Shown here: one piece after another, positions 7,468-15,784 of the stretch
Position numbering within the stretch: position 1 is the stretch's first letter
Layout of the letters: each line of letters opens with the position of its first letter
From: Spirochaetaceae bacterium
GTDB lineage: Bacteria; Spirochaetota; Spirochaetia; Treponematales; Treponemataceae
Length of the DNA stretch: 64,000 nucleotides
Direction: 5' to 3'
Assembly (NCBI GenBank): GCA_017416145.1
Contig: JAFQDD010000004.1
Span: 1-64,000 of the forward strand
The notes under the pieces: model-generated
What the model saw: only the letters and a program-made list of their open reading frames with translations
The model's database searches: none
What the model was told of the DNA's origin: nothing
Made by a program: the position numbers and the translations under genes

Positions 7468-7605
7468 AACAGGGTGTTACTAACTAATATAACGGGGTGT
7501 TACTAACCAATGTAACGGGGTGTTACTAACTAATGTAACGAGGTGTTACTAACTAATGTAACGGGGTGTTACTAACTAATGTAACGGGGTGTTACTAACC
7601 AATAT
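7468..7605. repeat. 23-bp tandem repeat, six copies
   Basis: Six head-to-tail units of 23 bp, typified by AACGGGGTGTTACTAACTAA plus TGT, with two or three variable bases. They are followed by a seventh partial unit (AACAACAGGGTGT). There are no unique spacers, so it is not a CRISPR. The repeats lie upstream of the HINT remnant on its coding strand. Around them from 7434 to 7787 I find only one weak small membrane frame. Confidence 0.9.
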
Positions 7606-7638
7606 AACAACAGGGTGTCCTCTGCTCAAATTAGAATT

Positions 7639-7782
7639 TTAGCAGATTTGAATTTGTTTGTAAAAAGCAGAAATAGAAAATATCGAAACCAAAAACATTA
7701 TAGGAATTAGTAAAATTATTTTTTCTTCAACATTAAACAACATAATAGTAATTGCCAAGCCAGAAAATAACAAGGAAAACAA
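7639..7782 (-). CDS. possible small two-helix membrane protein or remnant
   Basis: A frame of 47 codons starting at a TTG contains two hydrophobic segments (LFSLLFSGLAITIMLF and IPIMFLVSIFSISAFY) and stops at 7639. It begins six bases after the stop of the membrane protein upstream. No ribosome binding site is convincing. It may be a real small partner protein or the tail of a decayed gene. Confidence 0.25.
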   Translation of the reverse strand: MFSLLFSGLAITIMLFNVEEKIILLIPIMFLVSIFSISAFYKQIQIC

Positions 7783-7787
7783 ATTTA

Positions 7788-8201
7788 TTAAAATACTTTT
7801 TTAACATAAACAATTTTGTATTTCCATATTCTTTTATTCTTTTTTATCCAGGATTCAACGTAATCAGTATCTGAAAAATTACTTATTTCTAATATAATTT
7901 CTTCTTTTGTTATTTGCTTTATCGTTAATGGAAATTCTCCAAATTTACATTTTCCTAACAACAATTTATTTTGTGAAAAAATATAAAGATATTTATTTCC
8001 TGACCCAAAACTAAATTTTGAGTCCTTATAAACTAAAAAAAATACAAGCCCATCTTTTTCAATTTTCTCAAAACTTTTTTCAGTACTTTCATTATCCATA
8101 TTATTTATTTTGATAAATAGTTTGTTACTTACAAAAACATAGGATAAAATAATTATAAGCAAGAGCAAACAAAAAATTATATATGGGTTGATTTTTCTCA
8201 T
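7788..8201 (-). CDS. hypothetical single-pass membrane protein
   Basis: From ATG 8201 the product is 137 residues: a basic start and one long hydrophobic segment (INPYIIFCLLLLIIILSYVF) followed by an extracytoplasmic part. In-frame starts at 8240 and 8219 are possible. The outer part (FSFGSGNKYLYIFSQNKLLL) has strand-like character. It belongs by composition to the AT-rich accessory region and ends the region before conserved chromosomal genes begin. Confidence 0.55.
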   Translation of the reverse strand: MRKINPYIIFCLLLLIIILSYVFVSNKLFIKINNMDNESTEKSFEKIEKDGLVFFLVYKDSKFSFGSGNKYLYIFSQNKLLLGKCKFGEFPLTIKQITKEEIILEISNFSDTDYVESWIKKNKRIWKYKIVYVKKVF

Positions 8202-8250
8202 AACTATCTTATTATTCATGTGGATTTTTTTGTTGGTCACAGCCCAACAC

Positions 8251-9252
8251 CTACAATCTCACCTTTTTATACCGTTCCTGAGGGTTCCGTTCCAAATATT
8301 CTTTCAAAAGTTGAAGTTGCTCTGATTTTTCATCTGTGTTTTGGATTTTCGCCTTTAGAGAATGACCAAAGAAAAAATTGTCTATAAAATATTCAAAAAA
8401 TCGCTTTGCTCGAGTTGGATAAAATTCCTTTGGCTGAAACTGACACAAATCTTCCAAAAATCCCTCTGCCACCTGATACAAATCTATCTCAGTTTCAAGC
8501 TCTTCCCCAGTGCCCTCGAAAGATTTTCCGCTTTTCTTAAGCTCTGCAAAAATCCAAGGCTTTTCCACTGCGGCCCGACCAATCATTATTCCGTCTAATG
8601 TTGGAGCCACAGACAAAAGTTTGTTGTAACTTGCCACATCTCTAACTCCGCCATTACCAATTACGCTTACTCCAGCATGGTTTTCTTTCACATACTGGCA
8701 AAACTCATTTAGTAAATTATACTTTGGTGGTCGGGTATATTTTTCCTTTTTTGTTCGAGGATGTAAAACAATCTGGCTAACCCCTTCTCCCACAAGCATA
8801 TCTGCAAAGGCGAAAAGTTTTTCCATAGTAAAATCTTCGTCCCCAAGGCGGATTTTCACACTTAGCCGTTTTTCACCAATGGCATTTTTTACAGACTTAA
8901 GCATATTAGAAGTTTCTGAAATCGGTTTTAACATCCAAGAGATTCCAGCCCCGTACTTGTAAATTGCTGGAGCTGCACAACCCATATTTATATCAATTCC
9001 AATACCGCCACAACCTTTTACCACAGCAGCGGCTTCTGAAAGTGGCTTTGCTTCATCTCCAGTAAGCTGCCAAACTGTTTTTTCTGGCTCCACATCATTT
9101 AAAATATAGTACTTTTCAAACTGTCCACCGTGAAGCAAAGAAGAGGCATTTATCATTTCTGTGTAATATTCATCTACGCCACCAAAATTTGCCACAGTTT
9201 TTCGCAAGGCTTGGTGAGTCAATGTAGCCATAGGAGCTAAAATCAGTTTCAT
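8251..9252 (-). CDS. tRNA-dihydrouridine synthase family protein
   Basis: The 333-residue protein reduces uridines in the tRNA D-loop with FMN and NADPH. It shows the Dus TIM-barrel pattern: LAPMATLTHQALR at the start, DINMGCAAP with the catalytic Cys (the usual P after NxGC is A here), RLGDEDF, LHPRTKKEKYTRPP and the FMN-phosphate loop IGNGGVRD followed by IGRAA. The length is normal for the family. It follows the RseC-like gene by nine bases and is probably co-transcribed with it. Which Dus subgroup it belongs to cannot be told from these motifs. Confidence 0.88.
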   Translation of the reverse strand: MKLILAPMATLTHQALRKTVANFGGVDEYYTEMINASSLLHGGQFEKYYILNDVEPEKTVWQLTGDEAKPLSEAAAVVKGCGGIGIDINMGCAAPAIYKYGAGISWMLKPISETSNMLKSVKNAIGEKRLSVKIRLGDEDFTMEKLFAFADMLVGEGVSQIVLHPRTKKEKYTRPPKYNLLNEFCQYVKENHAGVSVIGNGGVRDVASYNKLLSVAPTLDGIMIGRAAVEKPWIFAELKKSGKSFEGTGEELETEIDLYQVAEGFLEDLCQFQPKEFYPTRAKRFFEYFIDNFFFGHSLKAKIQNTDEKSEQLQLLKEYLERNPQERYKKVRL

Positions 9253-9261
9253 TACTTTTTC

Positions 9262-9645
9262 CTAAAGGACTCTATCAATTTGACTTTTTACAGGGGGTAA
9301 AAATCTAGAAGTTATCGTAACAATAGCCGCTGTTATTCCAAATCCAAGCAAAATCCCCAAAACTTGTAAACTTTCTTTTTCTGGCATAAGAAAATATCCT
9401 GCAATAGCTGCCAAAACTGGCAAAACCAAAGAAAATGCAGCCTGAAAAATCTGAAAAACAAGAGAATTTTTAAGCAAAACCACATCCCCAATCTTAATTT
9501 CAACCTTTTTAGGATTTACTACATAAAATGGAGTACCTCTTTTTCCACAAGAACCTTTATTACAATTGATACAAGCATCTGTAATAAGCGGAACAACTTC
9601 TACTTGATTTTCTTCGATTTTGGTAATTTGAACCTTTTCAAACAT
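9262..9645 (-). CDS. RseC/MucC-like SoxR-reducing family membrane protein
   Basis: With the start at 9645 the product has 127 residues: MFEKVQITKIEENQVEVVPL, then a four-Cys patch (DACINCNKGSCGKRG), then two hydrophobic helices (residues about 68-88 and 95-117). This is the layout of RseC/MucC proteins, whose Cys cluster may bind a metal and which sit in the inner membrane near redox systems. The start overlaps the TPR gene stop by eight bases, indicating coupling. The longer frame upstream has no supporting site. Confidence 0.8.
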   Translation of the reverse strand: MFEKVQITKIEENQVEVVPLITDACINCNKGSCGKRGTPFYVVNPKKVEIKIGDVVLLKNSLVFQIFQAAFSLVLPVLAAIAGYFLMPEKESLQVLGILLGFGITAAIVTITSRFLPPVKSQIDRVL

Positions 9646-10174
9646 TATATTTTCCCTTTTTGCTAATTTCACGCATTTTGGTTTCACATTCTTTTGCACC
9701 AACCTTGTTTCCAAGTTCAAGGTAAGTATCCTTTAAGTTAAACAAAGCATCATAATAATGAGGATAAATACACAAGGCTTTTTCAAAGGCTGTTGCTGCT
9801 GCTGAAAAATCGCTTTCAGAAAAGTGATAAACTCCAATATTATTCCAAATATAAGCATTTTGTGGATTGATTTCCAATGCTTCATAAGCCCAAACATAAG
9901 CATCTTGTAAATCTTCTGCTGCGTAACAAACAAGAGATAAAGTTTCCAATATCTCCACATTATCAGAATCCAGTTTATGAGCCTGAAACAAAGCATTTTT
10001 TGCTGCTTGTAAATCTCCAGAATCTCTGTAAGTGATTCCAAGATTGTACCACAAGAGTCCGTTTTTCTTTTCTATGTGAATTGCACCCAAAAAACAAGCT
10101 ATAGCTTCTTTGTAGTTTCCTCGAGAAGAAAGCTCTATAGCCTGTTCATTAAGTTTTACAGCTTCTTTATCCAT
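9638..10174 (-). CDS. tetratricopeptide-repeat protein
   Basis: The 178-residue protein is made of TPR units: AIELSSRGNYKEAIACFLGA, then LLWYNLGITYRDSGDLQAAK, then YIWNNIGVYHFSESDFSAAA and YYDALFNLKDTYLELGN. It has no signal peptide and is a cytoplasmic scaffold or adaptor of unknown partner. The start at 10174 is preceded by AAGAGGA; a TTG 30 bases upstream is less likely. It lies between a polyprenyl synthetase and the RseC-like gene in one probable operon. Confidence 0.85.
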   Translation of the reverse strand: MDKEAVKLNEQAIELSSRGNYKEAIACFLGAIHIEKKNGLLWYNLGITYRDSGDLQAAKNALFQAHKLDSDNVEILETLSLVCYAAEDLQDAYVWAYEALEINPQNAYIWNNIGVYHFSESDFSAAATAFEKALCIYPHYYDALFNLKDTYLELGNKVGAKECETKMREISKKGKYNV

Positions 10175-10204
10175 TTTTCCTCTTAATATCAACTTTAATA
10201 TCAA

Positions 10205-11278
10205 TTATAGCAACATTGAAGTAAAAAGTTCAGAAATTTCTTCTCCAATTTCAGCCTTTGGATAAAAGTTTTTTACTTCCTTGCAAGAACTTTCTATCAA
10301 TTCTTTGCTAATTGATTTTGCTTTTTCAATTGCTCCAGAACTTTCCAAAATATTTATACATTCTTCCACAGCAGGAGAATCTGGTCCTTCTTTCGAAGCT
10401 CTTTCAAAACAATTAACAAGTTTTTCCAAATCTTCTGGTTTTGACTCAATGTGTAAAATTACTGGTAAACTTTTTTTACCTTCTACTACATCGTCCCCAC
10501 GTTTTTTGCCCTTGTTTCCAGTGGTTAAGTTTATTACGTCGTCTAGCACTTGAAATCCAATTCCAATTTTTCGGGCAATTTCTGCCATAGAACTAGCTTC
10601 TTCTTCTGTGCCACCACCAGAAATCATACCGATTTTTGCAGCAAGACTTGCCAAAGTTCCAGTTTTTAATCCCACCATTGTCATATATTCTTCTTTTGAA
10701 GGGATATAAGTCTTGTTTTTGTGCCAGTTTATATCCATAGATTGCCCAAGGTGAAGGCGACGAAGCTCTGTCATGAAAGTGCGATACAAATTGATTTTTA
10801 GCTTCTCATCCAGTGGCAAAGTTTCCAAAACCTCTGGTGCTGCAAAATAAAGCAAACTTCCAGCATTTATTGCCACATCCACACCATAAGTTATGTGGGC
10901 GGCAGGTTTTCCACGGCGAGTGTCTGCACCGTCTTCAATATCATCGTGAATCAAACTTGCTGTATGAACAAATTCCACCAAAGGAACAAGATTATAAGCA
11001 TTTTCTAAATTAATTTGATTTTCAACTTCTGTGCCATTTTTGTTTAAAATCACATATTCTGCACAAAGAACTTGAAGCAAAGGTCTCCATCTTTTTCCAC
11101 CAAGGGATAAAAGTTCTCTACATGGTTTTACAAGTTTTTCGATTTCATTTTGAGAAAATTCTTGATTTGATGAAGTGTTAAAAATCTCCCATTGCCAATT
11201 TGAACTAAAATTTTCTGGCAATTTTTTTGATAAAACATCTTCAATTTTTTTTAGTCTTTGTGTAAATTGTTCTTTCAT
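10205..11278 (-). CDS. polyprenyl synthetase (trans-isoprenyl diphosphate synthase)
   Basis: The 357-residue protein condenses isopentenyl diphosphate onto an allylic diphosphate. The first Asp-rich motif is SLIHDDIEDGADTRRGKPAA, which is D-D-x-x-D. Next come GQSMDINW and KTGTLASLAAKIG, and the second motif is FQVLDDVINLTTGNKGKKRG, which ends D-D-x-x-N rather than D-D-x-x-D. The family binds Mg-diphosphate at these sites. It is divergent from rlmE, with a 41-base gap. Product chain length cannot be told from the sequence alone; it may make the C40-C55 or the short-chain product. Confidence 0.88.
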   Translation of the reverse strand: MKEQFTQRLKKIEDVLSKKLPENFSSNWQWEIFNTSSNQEFSQNEIEKLVKPCRELLSLGGKRWRPLLQVLCAEYVILNKNGTEVENQINLENAYNLVPLVEFVHTASLIHDDIEDGADTRRGKPAAHITYGVDVAINAGSLLYFAAPEVLETLPLDEKLKINLYRTFMTELRRLHLGQSMDINWHKNKTYIPSKEEYMTMVGLKTGTLASLAAKIGMISGGGTEEEASSMAEIARKIGIGFQVLDDVINLTTGNKGKKRGDDVVEGKKSLPVILHIESKPEDLEKLVNCFERASKEGPDSPAVEECINILESSGAIEKAKSISKELIESSCKEVKNFYPKAEIGEEISELFTSMLL

Positions 11279-11319
11279 ATCACTAAAATTATATCATTTA
11301 TTGCCGATAATGAGAATAT

Positions 11320-11910
11320 ATGAACAGTTACGAAAAGCCAGACTTTTGGAGCCGCAAAGCCTTTTCCGAAGGATATCCTGCTCGCTCCGTTTATAAATTA
11401 CAAGAAATAGATAAAAAATTTGGTATGCTAAAAAAGGGTTTTAAAGTTCTTGATTTAGGAGCCGCTCCTGGCTCTTGGACAGTTTTTGCCCTTCGCACTT
11501 TGGACGGAACAGGCCACGTTACCTCAATTGATATAAATCCTCTTGCAAAAGATGTTAAAAGTGAACACTTGACATTTTTCCAAGGTGACTTGTACGATAA
11601 AGAGATACGCAAAAAAGCTTTGGAACTTGGTCCTTACGATTCTGTAATTTGTGATGCAGCACCAAAAACCACAGGAAACAAAGTTGTTGACCAAGCAGGT
11701 TCTTCTGGTCTTGTGGAATTGGCAATTTTTTACGCAGAACAAATGCTTAAACCCGGTGGAAACTTCGTTGTAAAAATTTTCCAAGGGGGAGATCAACAAG
11801 CCTTCTTAAAAAAGATGAGAGAAATCTTTGTTCAAGCCAAGGGATTTAAGCCAGAAGCTTGTCGTACTGAAAGTTTTGAAACATACCTTGTGGGAATAAA
11901 TAAAAAATGA
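11320..11910 (+). CDS. rlmE: 23S rRNA (uridine-2'-O-)methyltransferase RlmE/FtsJ
   Basis: The 196-residue protein has the full RlmE pattern. The catalytic K-D-K-E set is visible as YPARSVYKLQEID (K), VICDAAPKTTG (D), FVVKIFQGG (K) and ESFETYLVG (E). The SAM site is VLDLGAAPGSWT. The family methylates the 2'-O of a uridine in the A loop of 23S rRNA on the 50S subunit. Its last bases overlap the start of the M23 peptidase gene by four bases (ATGA), so the two are coupled. Confidence 0.95.
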   Translation: MNSYEKPDFWSRKAFSEGYPARSVYKLQEIDKKFGMLKKGFKVLDLGAAPGSWTVFALRTLDGTGHVTSIDINPLAKDVKSEHLTFFQGDLYDKEIRKKALELGPYDSVICDAAPKTTGNKVVDQAGSSGLVELAIFYAEQMLKPGGNFVVKIFQGGDQQAFLKKMREIFVQAKGFKPEACRTESFETYLVGINKK

Positions 11911-12905
11911 AAAAACTCTTTTTTATTACACTTTCTATTACTTTAATTTTTTCTCTTTTTTCTTGTGATATAAATTTGTTCCCAAAAGAAGAATATATCG
12001 AGCCAAAACCCGTTATCAACACCGATATTAGTCAAATTACTTTTAACAATCTCCGTCGCACAAAAATAATTGACATTTCTGGTGTGGGGGGATTCGAGAG
12101 TACTTCTGAAAAAACAGCTATTATGGCTTCAGAAATAATTTCAGAGGATACTCCACAATCAGACTATCCTTCTCTTTCCTATTCAGTTTACCGCGTAAAA
12201 TCTGGAGATATGGTTGGTATTCTTGCAGAAAACTTTGGAATCACCCAAGATACAATTATTAGCGTAAACAATATTCGCCAAACTCGCACGATTCAGCCTG
12301 GAGATTATTTTAGAATCCCAAATATTCCAGGAATTATTTATACCGTTAGAAATGACGGCGAAACTATGGAATCCATCGCCAAAAACTATAAAGTGGATGT
12401 GGCAAAATGTTGTGCTGTAAATAATCTAGAAGTAAATAAATCTTTGACTGCTGGAACAACTCTTTTTGTACCAGACGCAGAACTTGATTGGGTAACTCGA
12501 CAAGAAATCAATGGTGATTTGTTCAAACGTCCTATTAAAGCTTGGTATTACATTTCTTCATATTTTGGCTGGAGAAATAGTCCTTTCACAGGACAACGAA
12601 GTTATCACAGCGGAATCGATATGGCTTGTCCAACTGGAACAAAAATCTACGCTGCCCTTGCTGGAACTGTTACCACTGCTGGTTGGAGCGATACTTACGG
12701 AAACTACGTAATTGTACGCCACCACTCAGGATACAAAACTCTCTACGCCCATATGAGCAAAATCAACGTTCGTGTTGGACAATATGTAGAAGCATCTAGC
12801 GTCCTTGGGTTAGTAGGAAGTACTGGATTAAGTACAGGTCCTCACCTTCACTTTACGGTTTACAAAAACGGAGTTGCAGTAAATCCTCAAACTCTTTGGA
12901 ATTAG
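11907..12905 (+). CDS. LysM / M23 peptidase lipoprotein
   Basis: The 332-residue protein has a lipoprotein signal (LIFSLFSCD). Two LysM-like units follow: VYRVKSGDMVGILAENFGIT with NNIRQTRTIQPGD, and YTVRNDGETMESIAKNYKVD. The C-terminal third is an M23 peptidase: YHSGIDMACPTG (H-x-x-x-D), LYAHMSK and GPHLHFTVYKNG (H-x-H). All Zn ligands are present, so it may be an active endopeptidase. It would be anchored in a membrane and act on peptidoglycan. Its start overlaps the stop of rlmE. Confidence 0.9.
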   Translation: MKKLFFITLSITLIFSLFSCDINLFPKEEYIEPKPVINTDISQITFNNLRRTKIIDISGVGGFESTSEKTAIMASEIISEDTPQSDYPSLSYSVYRVKSGDMVGILAENFGITQDTIISVNNIRQTRTIQPGDYFRIPNIPGIIYTVRNDGETMESIAKNYKVDVAKCCAVNNLEVNKSLTAGTTLFVPDAELDWVTRQEINGDLFKRPIKAWYYISSYFGWRNSPFTGQRSYHSGIDMACPTGTKIYAALAGTVTTAGWSDTYGNYVIVRHHSGYKTLYAHMSKINVRVGQYVEASSVLGLVGSTGLSTGPHLHFTVYKNGVAVNPQTLWN

Positions 12906-12953
12906 ATAAAAAAAGTGTACCCAAAACTTATTTTAAGATTTTAGGTACACTTT
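12905..12953 (-). terminator. rho-independent terminator for the sigma operon (possibly bidirectional)
   Basis: Inverted repeat AAAGTGTACC...GGTACACTTT with a run of T on the minus strand after the stem. It lies between the M23 gene and the anti-sigma gene, which converge. It clearly ends minus-strand transcription and probably plus-strand transcription too, though the T tract there is weak. Confidence 0.75.
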
Positions 12954-13004
12954 AACTTCACAGTTCAAATAGAAAGCTTTTTATCAATAAAACACTAGAA
13001 ATCC

Positions 13005-13472
13005 TTAGACCGCAGAACCCCGTGGTGTGTCAAACAATTTCACGAAAAAGTCCAAATTACTTCCCACAAACAATGCAGAGTAAACACAAACAATTCCAGC
13101 AAAACATAAATAAAATGGTAAAACTATAATTGATGAATTAAGCGAAACAGTTTGTATTCCATAAAATAGCATAGCCACAAGCATAACAAGCCCAATAATA
13201 ATCCAATGAGCAAGACTTACGTGTTTTACTTTTTCCTGCTTCATAGTCTTTGGACTGATTTTTGACATTATAGAAATTAAAGTATCGTTATTCAAAGGTG
13301 ATTTTTCATTTAAAGATTTCGCACTGGCTTTTTCTGCAAGGGTACACAATCTGACTTGAGTGCGACATTCTTTACAAGCCAAAAGATGCAAAGTAATCTT
13401 TAGAGGGATTTTTTGATTTTTGTCTAAGAGAAGGAATTGATCCATCATCTCTTTACATTTTTCCTTTTTCAT
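13005..13472 (-). CDS. anti-sigma factor with zinc-finger (ZAS) motif
   Basis: The 155-residue protein contains HLLACKECRTQVRLC, an H-x3-C-x2-C motif typical of zinc anti-sigma domains, and two membrane segments (residues about 80-100 and 110-135). It would hold the ECF sigma factor at the membrane until a signal releases it. The start overlaps the end of the sigma gene (ATGA). The signal sensed is unknown. Confidence 0.85.
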   Translation of the reverse strand: MKKEKCKEMMDQFLLLDKNQKIPLKITLHLLACKECRTQVRLCTLAEKASAKSLNEKSPLNNDTLISIMSKISPKTMKQEKVKHVSLAHWIIIGLVMLVAMLFYGIQTVSLNSSIIVLPFYLCFAGIVCVYSALFVGSNLDFFVKLFDTPRGSAV

Positions 13473-14017
13473 AAAACATCCTCCAATTTTGTTTTCATCA
13501 ATTTTTTTGCACGAAAAATGTGGGATTTTACAGTATTTACAGGCAAATCCAACATTTCACTAATATCTGTGTAAGAAAAATTATAAAAAAAATACAAATC
13601 AAGACAAACAGCAAACTTCTCAGGGATTTCTTTTAAGGTTTCTCGTACAGCTTGAACAGTAAGTTTTTTCAACTGTCTTTCCTCTGGATTTAAGCCTGAA
13701 TCCTCTATTTCAAACTCATCATTGAGGGGCAAATACTCTTTTGCGCGTTTTACAGAATTTATAGCTGTATTATAAGCAATTCGCATTAACCAAGTCGAAA
13801 ATTGTGCATCTCCACGAAAACTGTCCAAACTTGTATACACCTTTAAGAATACATCCTGAACAAAATCTTCTGCATCTGTTTCATTCCTAAAAAAACTTTT
13901 TCCCAAGGATTTTACTCTGAATTGATATTTACTTACCAGCAAAGCAAAAGCATTGGAATTTCCCTTTTTTATTAGGGAAATCAGTTTTTTATCAGGTATT
14001 TCATCTTTACTAAGCAT
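13469..14017 (-). CDS. ECF-type RNA polymerase sigma factor
   Basis: The 182-residue protein has region 2 (TDAEDFVQDVFLKVYTSLDS, FRGDAQFSTWLMRIAYN) and region 4 (DISEMLDLPVNTVKSHIFRA, KKLMKTKLEDVL) but no region 3, the hallmark of ECF sigma factors. Overlap with the anti-sigma gene downstream and with a membrane protein gene upstream (eight bases) suggests a three-gene operon. The controlled regulon cannot be read from this window. Confidence 0.92.
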   Translation of the reverse strand: MLSKDEIPDKKLISLIKKGNSNAFALLVSKYQFRVKSLGKSFFRNETDAEDFVQDVFLKVYTSLDSFRGDAQFSTWLMRIAYNTAINSVKRAKEYLPLNDEFEIEDSGLNPEERQLKKLTVQAVRETLKEIPEKFAVCLDLYFFYNFSYTDISEMLDLPVNTVKSHIFRAKKLMKTKLEDVL

Positions 14018-14354
14018 TCTCAGTTATTTTTGTAGGACAAAACTTGTAAAAGATTAAAAAACAAATGCCCAAAGATAATGGAATAAGTCCGCCCAATACT
14101 TGATAAGAAAGACCATTCATCAAAGCAAAAAATAAAGTTAGAACAAGCCCGATTCCAGTTAGCAAAATTCCAAGTAAAAGAGAAAAAATCTTTAAGTTGA
14201 ACTTAGAAGGTTTATAATTTCCAGTTTTTACTTGTAGGGAAATTTGCTTATGGCGCCACAAAAGATAGAAGAAAACTAATGTTCCTCCAATAACAATGCC
14301 CACAATAGGAACAATTGCTAAAATAACCTGTGCAGCTACTGGTGCGTTTTCCAT
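14010..14354 (-). CDS. small membrane protein at head of sigma operon
   Basis: The 114-residue protein has three hydrophobic segments (residues about 8-30, 55-75, 83-103) and a basic loop (WRHKQISLQVKTGNYKPSKF). It lies first in the sigma/anti-sigma operon and overlaps the sigma start by eight bases. It resembles short DUF6249-type membrane proteins seen next to ECF sigma genes, but I am not sure of that family. Confidence 0.65.
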   Translation of the reverse strand: MENAPVAAQVILAIVPIVGIVIGGTLVFFYLLWRHKQISLQVKTGNYKPSKFNLKIFSLLLGILLTGIGLVLTLFFALMNGLSYQVLGGLIPLSLGICFLIFYKFCPTKITENA

Positions 14355-14432
14355 TTTTCTAATCTCCTTTTGCTTTTTGTCTTTACTTATTAGACAGATT
14401 TTTATGAAAAAGGTTGCATAAAATTTCGTAAA

Positions 14433-14894
14433 TTAATTAAAAAAAACATATTCTTCAAAATATATTTCATCAATTTTGTTTAAAACCAATTTTTCGTTAA
14501 TATTTTTAAGTAAATCTGCTTTCACAACATTTTCCCCATTTCTTTTTAATTCTTCTAAAGAATATTCGGGAAAATAACTGGATATTACAGATTTTATGCT
14601 CTCATTTTTTACAGATATTTCCTCGTAAAACTCTGTGTCAGCTTTTTCAAAAGGGAAATATACGCTTATGACAATGGGAATACCGTCTTTTGATGCAGTT
14701 CTAATTTTTCCAAGTTTTTTATAAATTTCAAAAGAATCAAGTTCTATTGGAAGTGGTGAATTTTGTTCAGTAGAACTTTTTTCACTTGAAAACAGATTTT
14801 TTACCAAAGCAAAAAAAGTTCCTAAAATTATTATCAAGCAGATTACAAAAATTAGACGAGAAAGAAATTTGTTAATTGAAAAATTATTTTTCAT
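14433..14894 (-). CDS. FliL-like membrane protein
   Basis: The 153-residue protein has one N-terminal helix (residues 12-34) and a periplasmic part with TASKDGIPIVISVYFPFEKA, then ISSYFPEYSLEELKR, then LLKNINEKLVLNKIDEIYFE. The last block matches the end of FliL (i-N-x-x-L-x-x-x-K-I-x-x-V-Y-F). FliL sits at the flagellar basal body near the stator. In spirochaetes extra FliL-like proteins exist, and this one is not next to other flagellar genes, so I call it FliL-like only. Confidence 0.6.
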   Translation of the reverse strand: MKNNFSINKFLSRLIFVICLIIILGTFFALVKNLFSSEKSSTEQNSPLPIELDSFEIYKKLGKIRTASKDGIPIVISVYFPFEKADTEFYEEISVKNESIKSVISSYFPEYSLEELKRNGENVVKADLLKNINEKLVLNKIDEIYFEEYVFFN

Positions 14895-14906
14895 TATTTA
14901 TGAATA

Positions 14907-15269
14907 TTATATTTCTGTAAAAGATTCTGGATGTTCGATTCTTTCTTTATCAATTTCTTGAATTTCTTTGTTCAAGAAAAATGACAAAATAGTTCGCAAT
15001 AAAACGACTCCAGCCAATACAATCAGTTCTTGGATTCCTGGCTCCAAAATCGTTTTAATTACGTCTGCTGCAATTAACAATTCCAAACTCAACAAAAGAT
15101 AAGTTCCTAAATCAGCTCGAATCACCCGAACTCTCAAAATCGAATATTTGCCCTTTATCCGTAAAAACTCAGTTTTAACAAAAGCAATTAGAGAAATTAG
15201 CACACCATAAATTACCACAGCCACACTAATTATGCTAATTACCATTTCGATATAAACAAATATTTCCAT
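14907..15269 (-). CDS. DUF1622 family membrane protein
   Basis: The 120-residue protein has three membrane segments and the family sequence LGTYLLLSLELLIAADVIKT with VLLRTILSFFLNKEIQE. The function of the family is not known. It sits 16 bases downstream of a thioesterase gene and 12 bases before the FliL-like gene, in one direction. Confidence 0.85.
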   Translation of the reverse strand: MEIFVYIEMVISIISVAVVIYGVLISLIAFVKTEFLRIKGKYSILRVRVIRADLGTYLLLSLELLIAADVIKTILEPGIQELIVLAGVVLLRTILSFFLNKEIQEIDKERIEHPESFTEI

Positions 15270-15285
15270 AATAAAGTCCTAAAAA

Positions 15286-15690
15286 TTATTTTTTCTCAGG
15301 AATCAAACCTGGAACTACAAAGTTTTCCGGAATCTTTGAAGGTCGACCTTCTGTTGTTACACAAGCCCAAGATACTGTTGCTTCTGCACAAACTGTTCCG
15401 TCTTTTTTCGCAATAACTTGTTTAAACTCCCCAGAAACCTTGCCTAATTTTGCAGATTCTGTAGTCACTTCCAAAACATCGTCTAAAAAAGCTGAACTTT
15501 TGTAGTATATATCAATATGAGTTACATAAAGATAATATCCAGCAGCCACGATTCCTTTGTAATCAAAATTGATTGCATGTAAAAATTCCATTCTGCCGAA
15601 TTCTAGATAATTTAAATATACTGAATTATTTACGTGATTGTAAGAGTCGCATTCATAAGAACGGACTGTAAGTTCTGCTATATGTTTCAT
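15286..15690 (-). CDS. acyl-CoA thioesterase, 4-hydroxybenzoyl-CoA/YbgC type
   Basis: The 134-residue protein has the hotdog-fold signature of the family: RSYECDSYNHVNNSVYLNYL, with the D-x-x-x-H-V-N-N-x-x-Y core. It would hydrolyse acyl-CoA thioesters; the substrate is not readable. The length matches single-domain thioesterases. It is the first gene of a three-gene minus-strand run and is divergent from lptC. Confidence 0.88.
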   Translation of the reverse strand: MKHIAELTVRSYECDSYNHVNNSVYLNYLEFGRMEFLHAINFDYKGIVAAGYYLYVTHIDIYYKSSAFLDDVLEVTTESAKLGKVSGEFKQVIAKKDGTVCAEATVSWACVTTEGRPSKIPENFVVPGLIPEKK

Positions 15691-15784
15691 TTCGACATTT
15701 TACAATTTCATGTCTTATATTTCAAGTATTTTTATAAGAATCAACCCTTGAAAAACCGTTTTTTTAATGGTAATTTTATAAAAG

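Noticed and set aside
7468-7605. Tandem repeat as a CRISPR array
   Set aside because: Units lie directly head to tail without unique spacers, and no cas genes are near.
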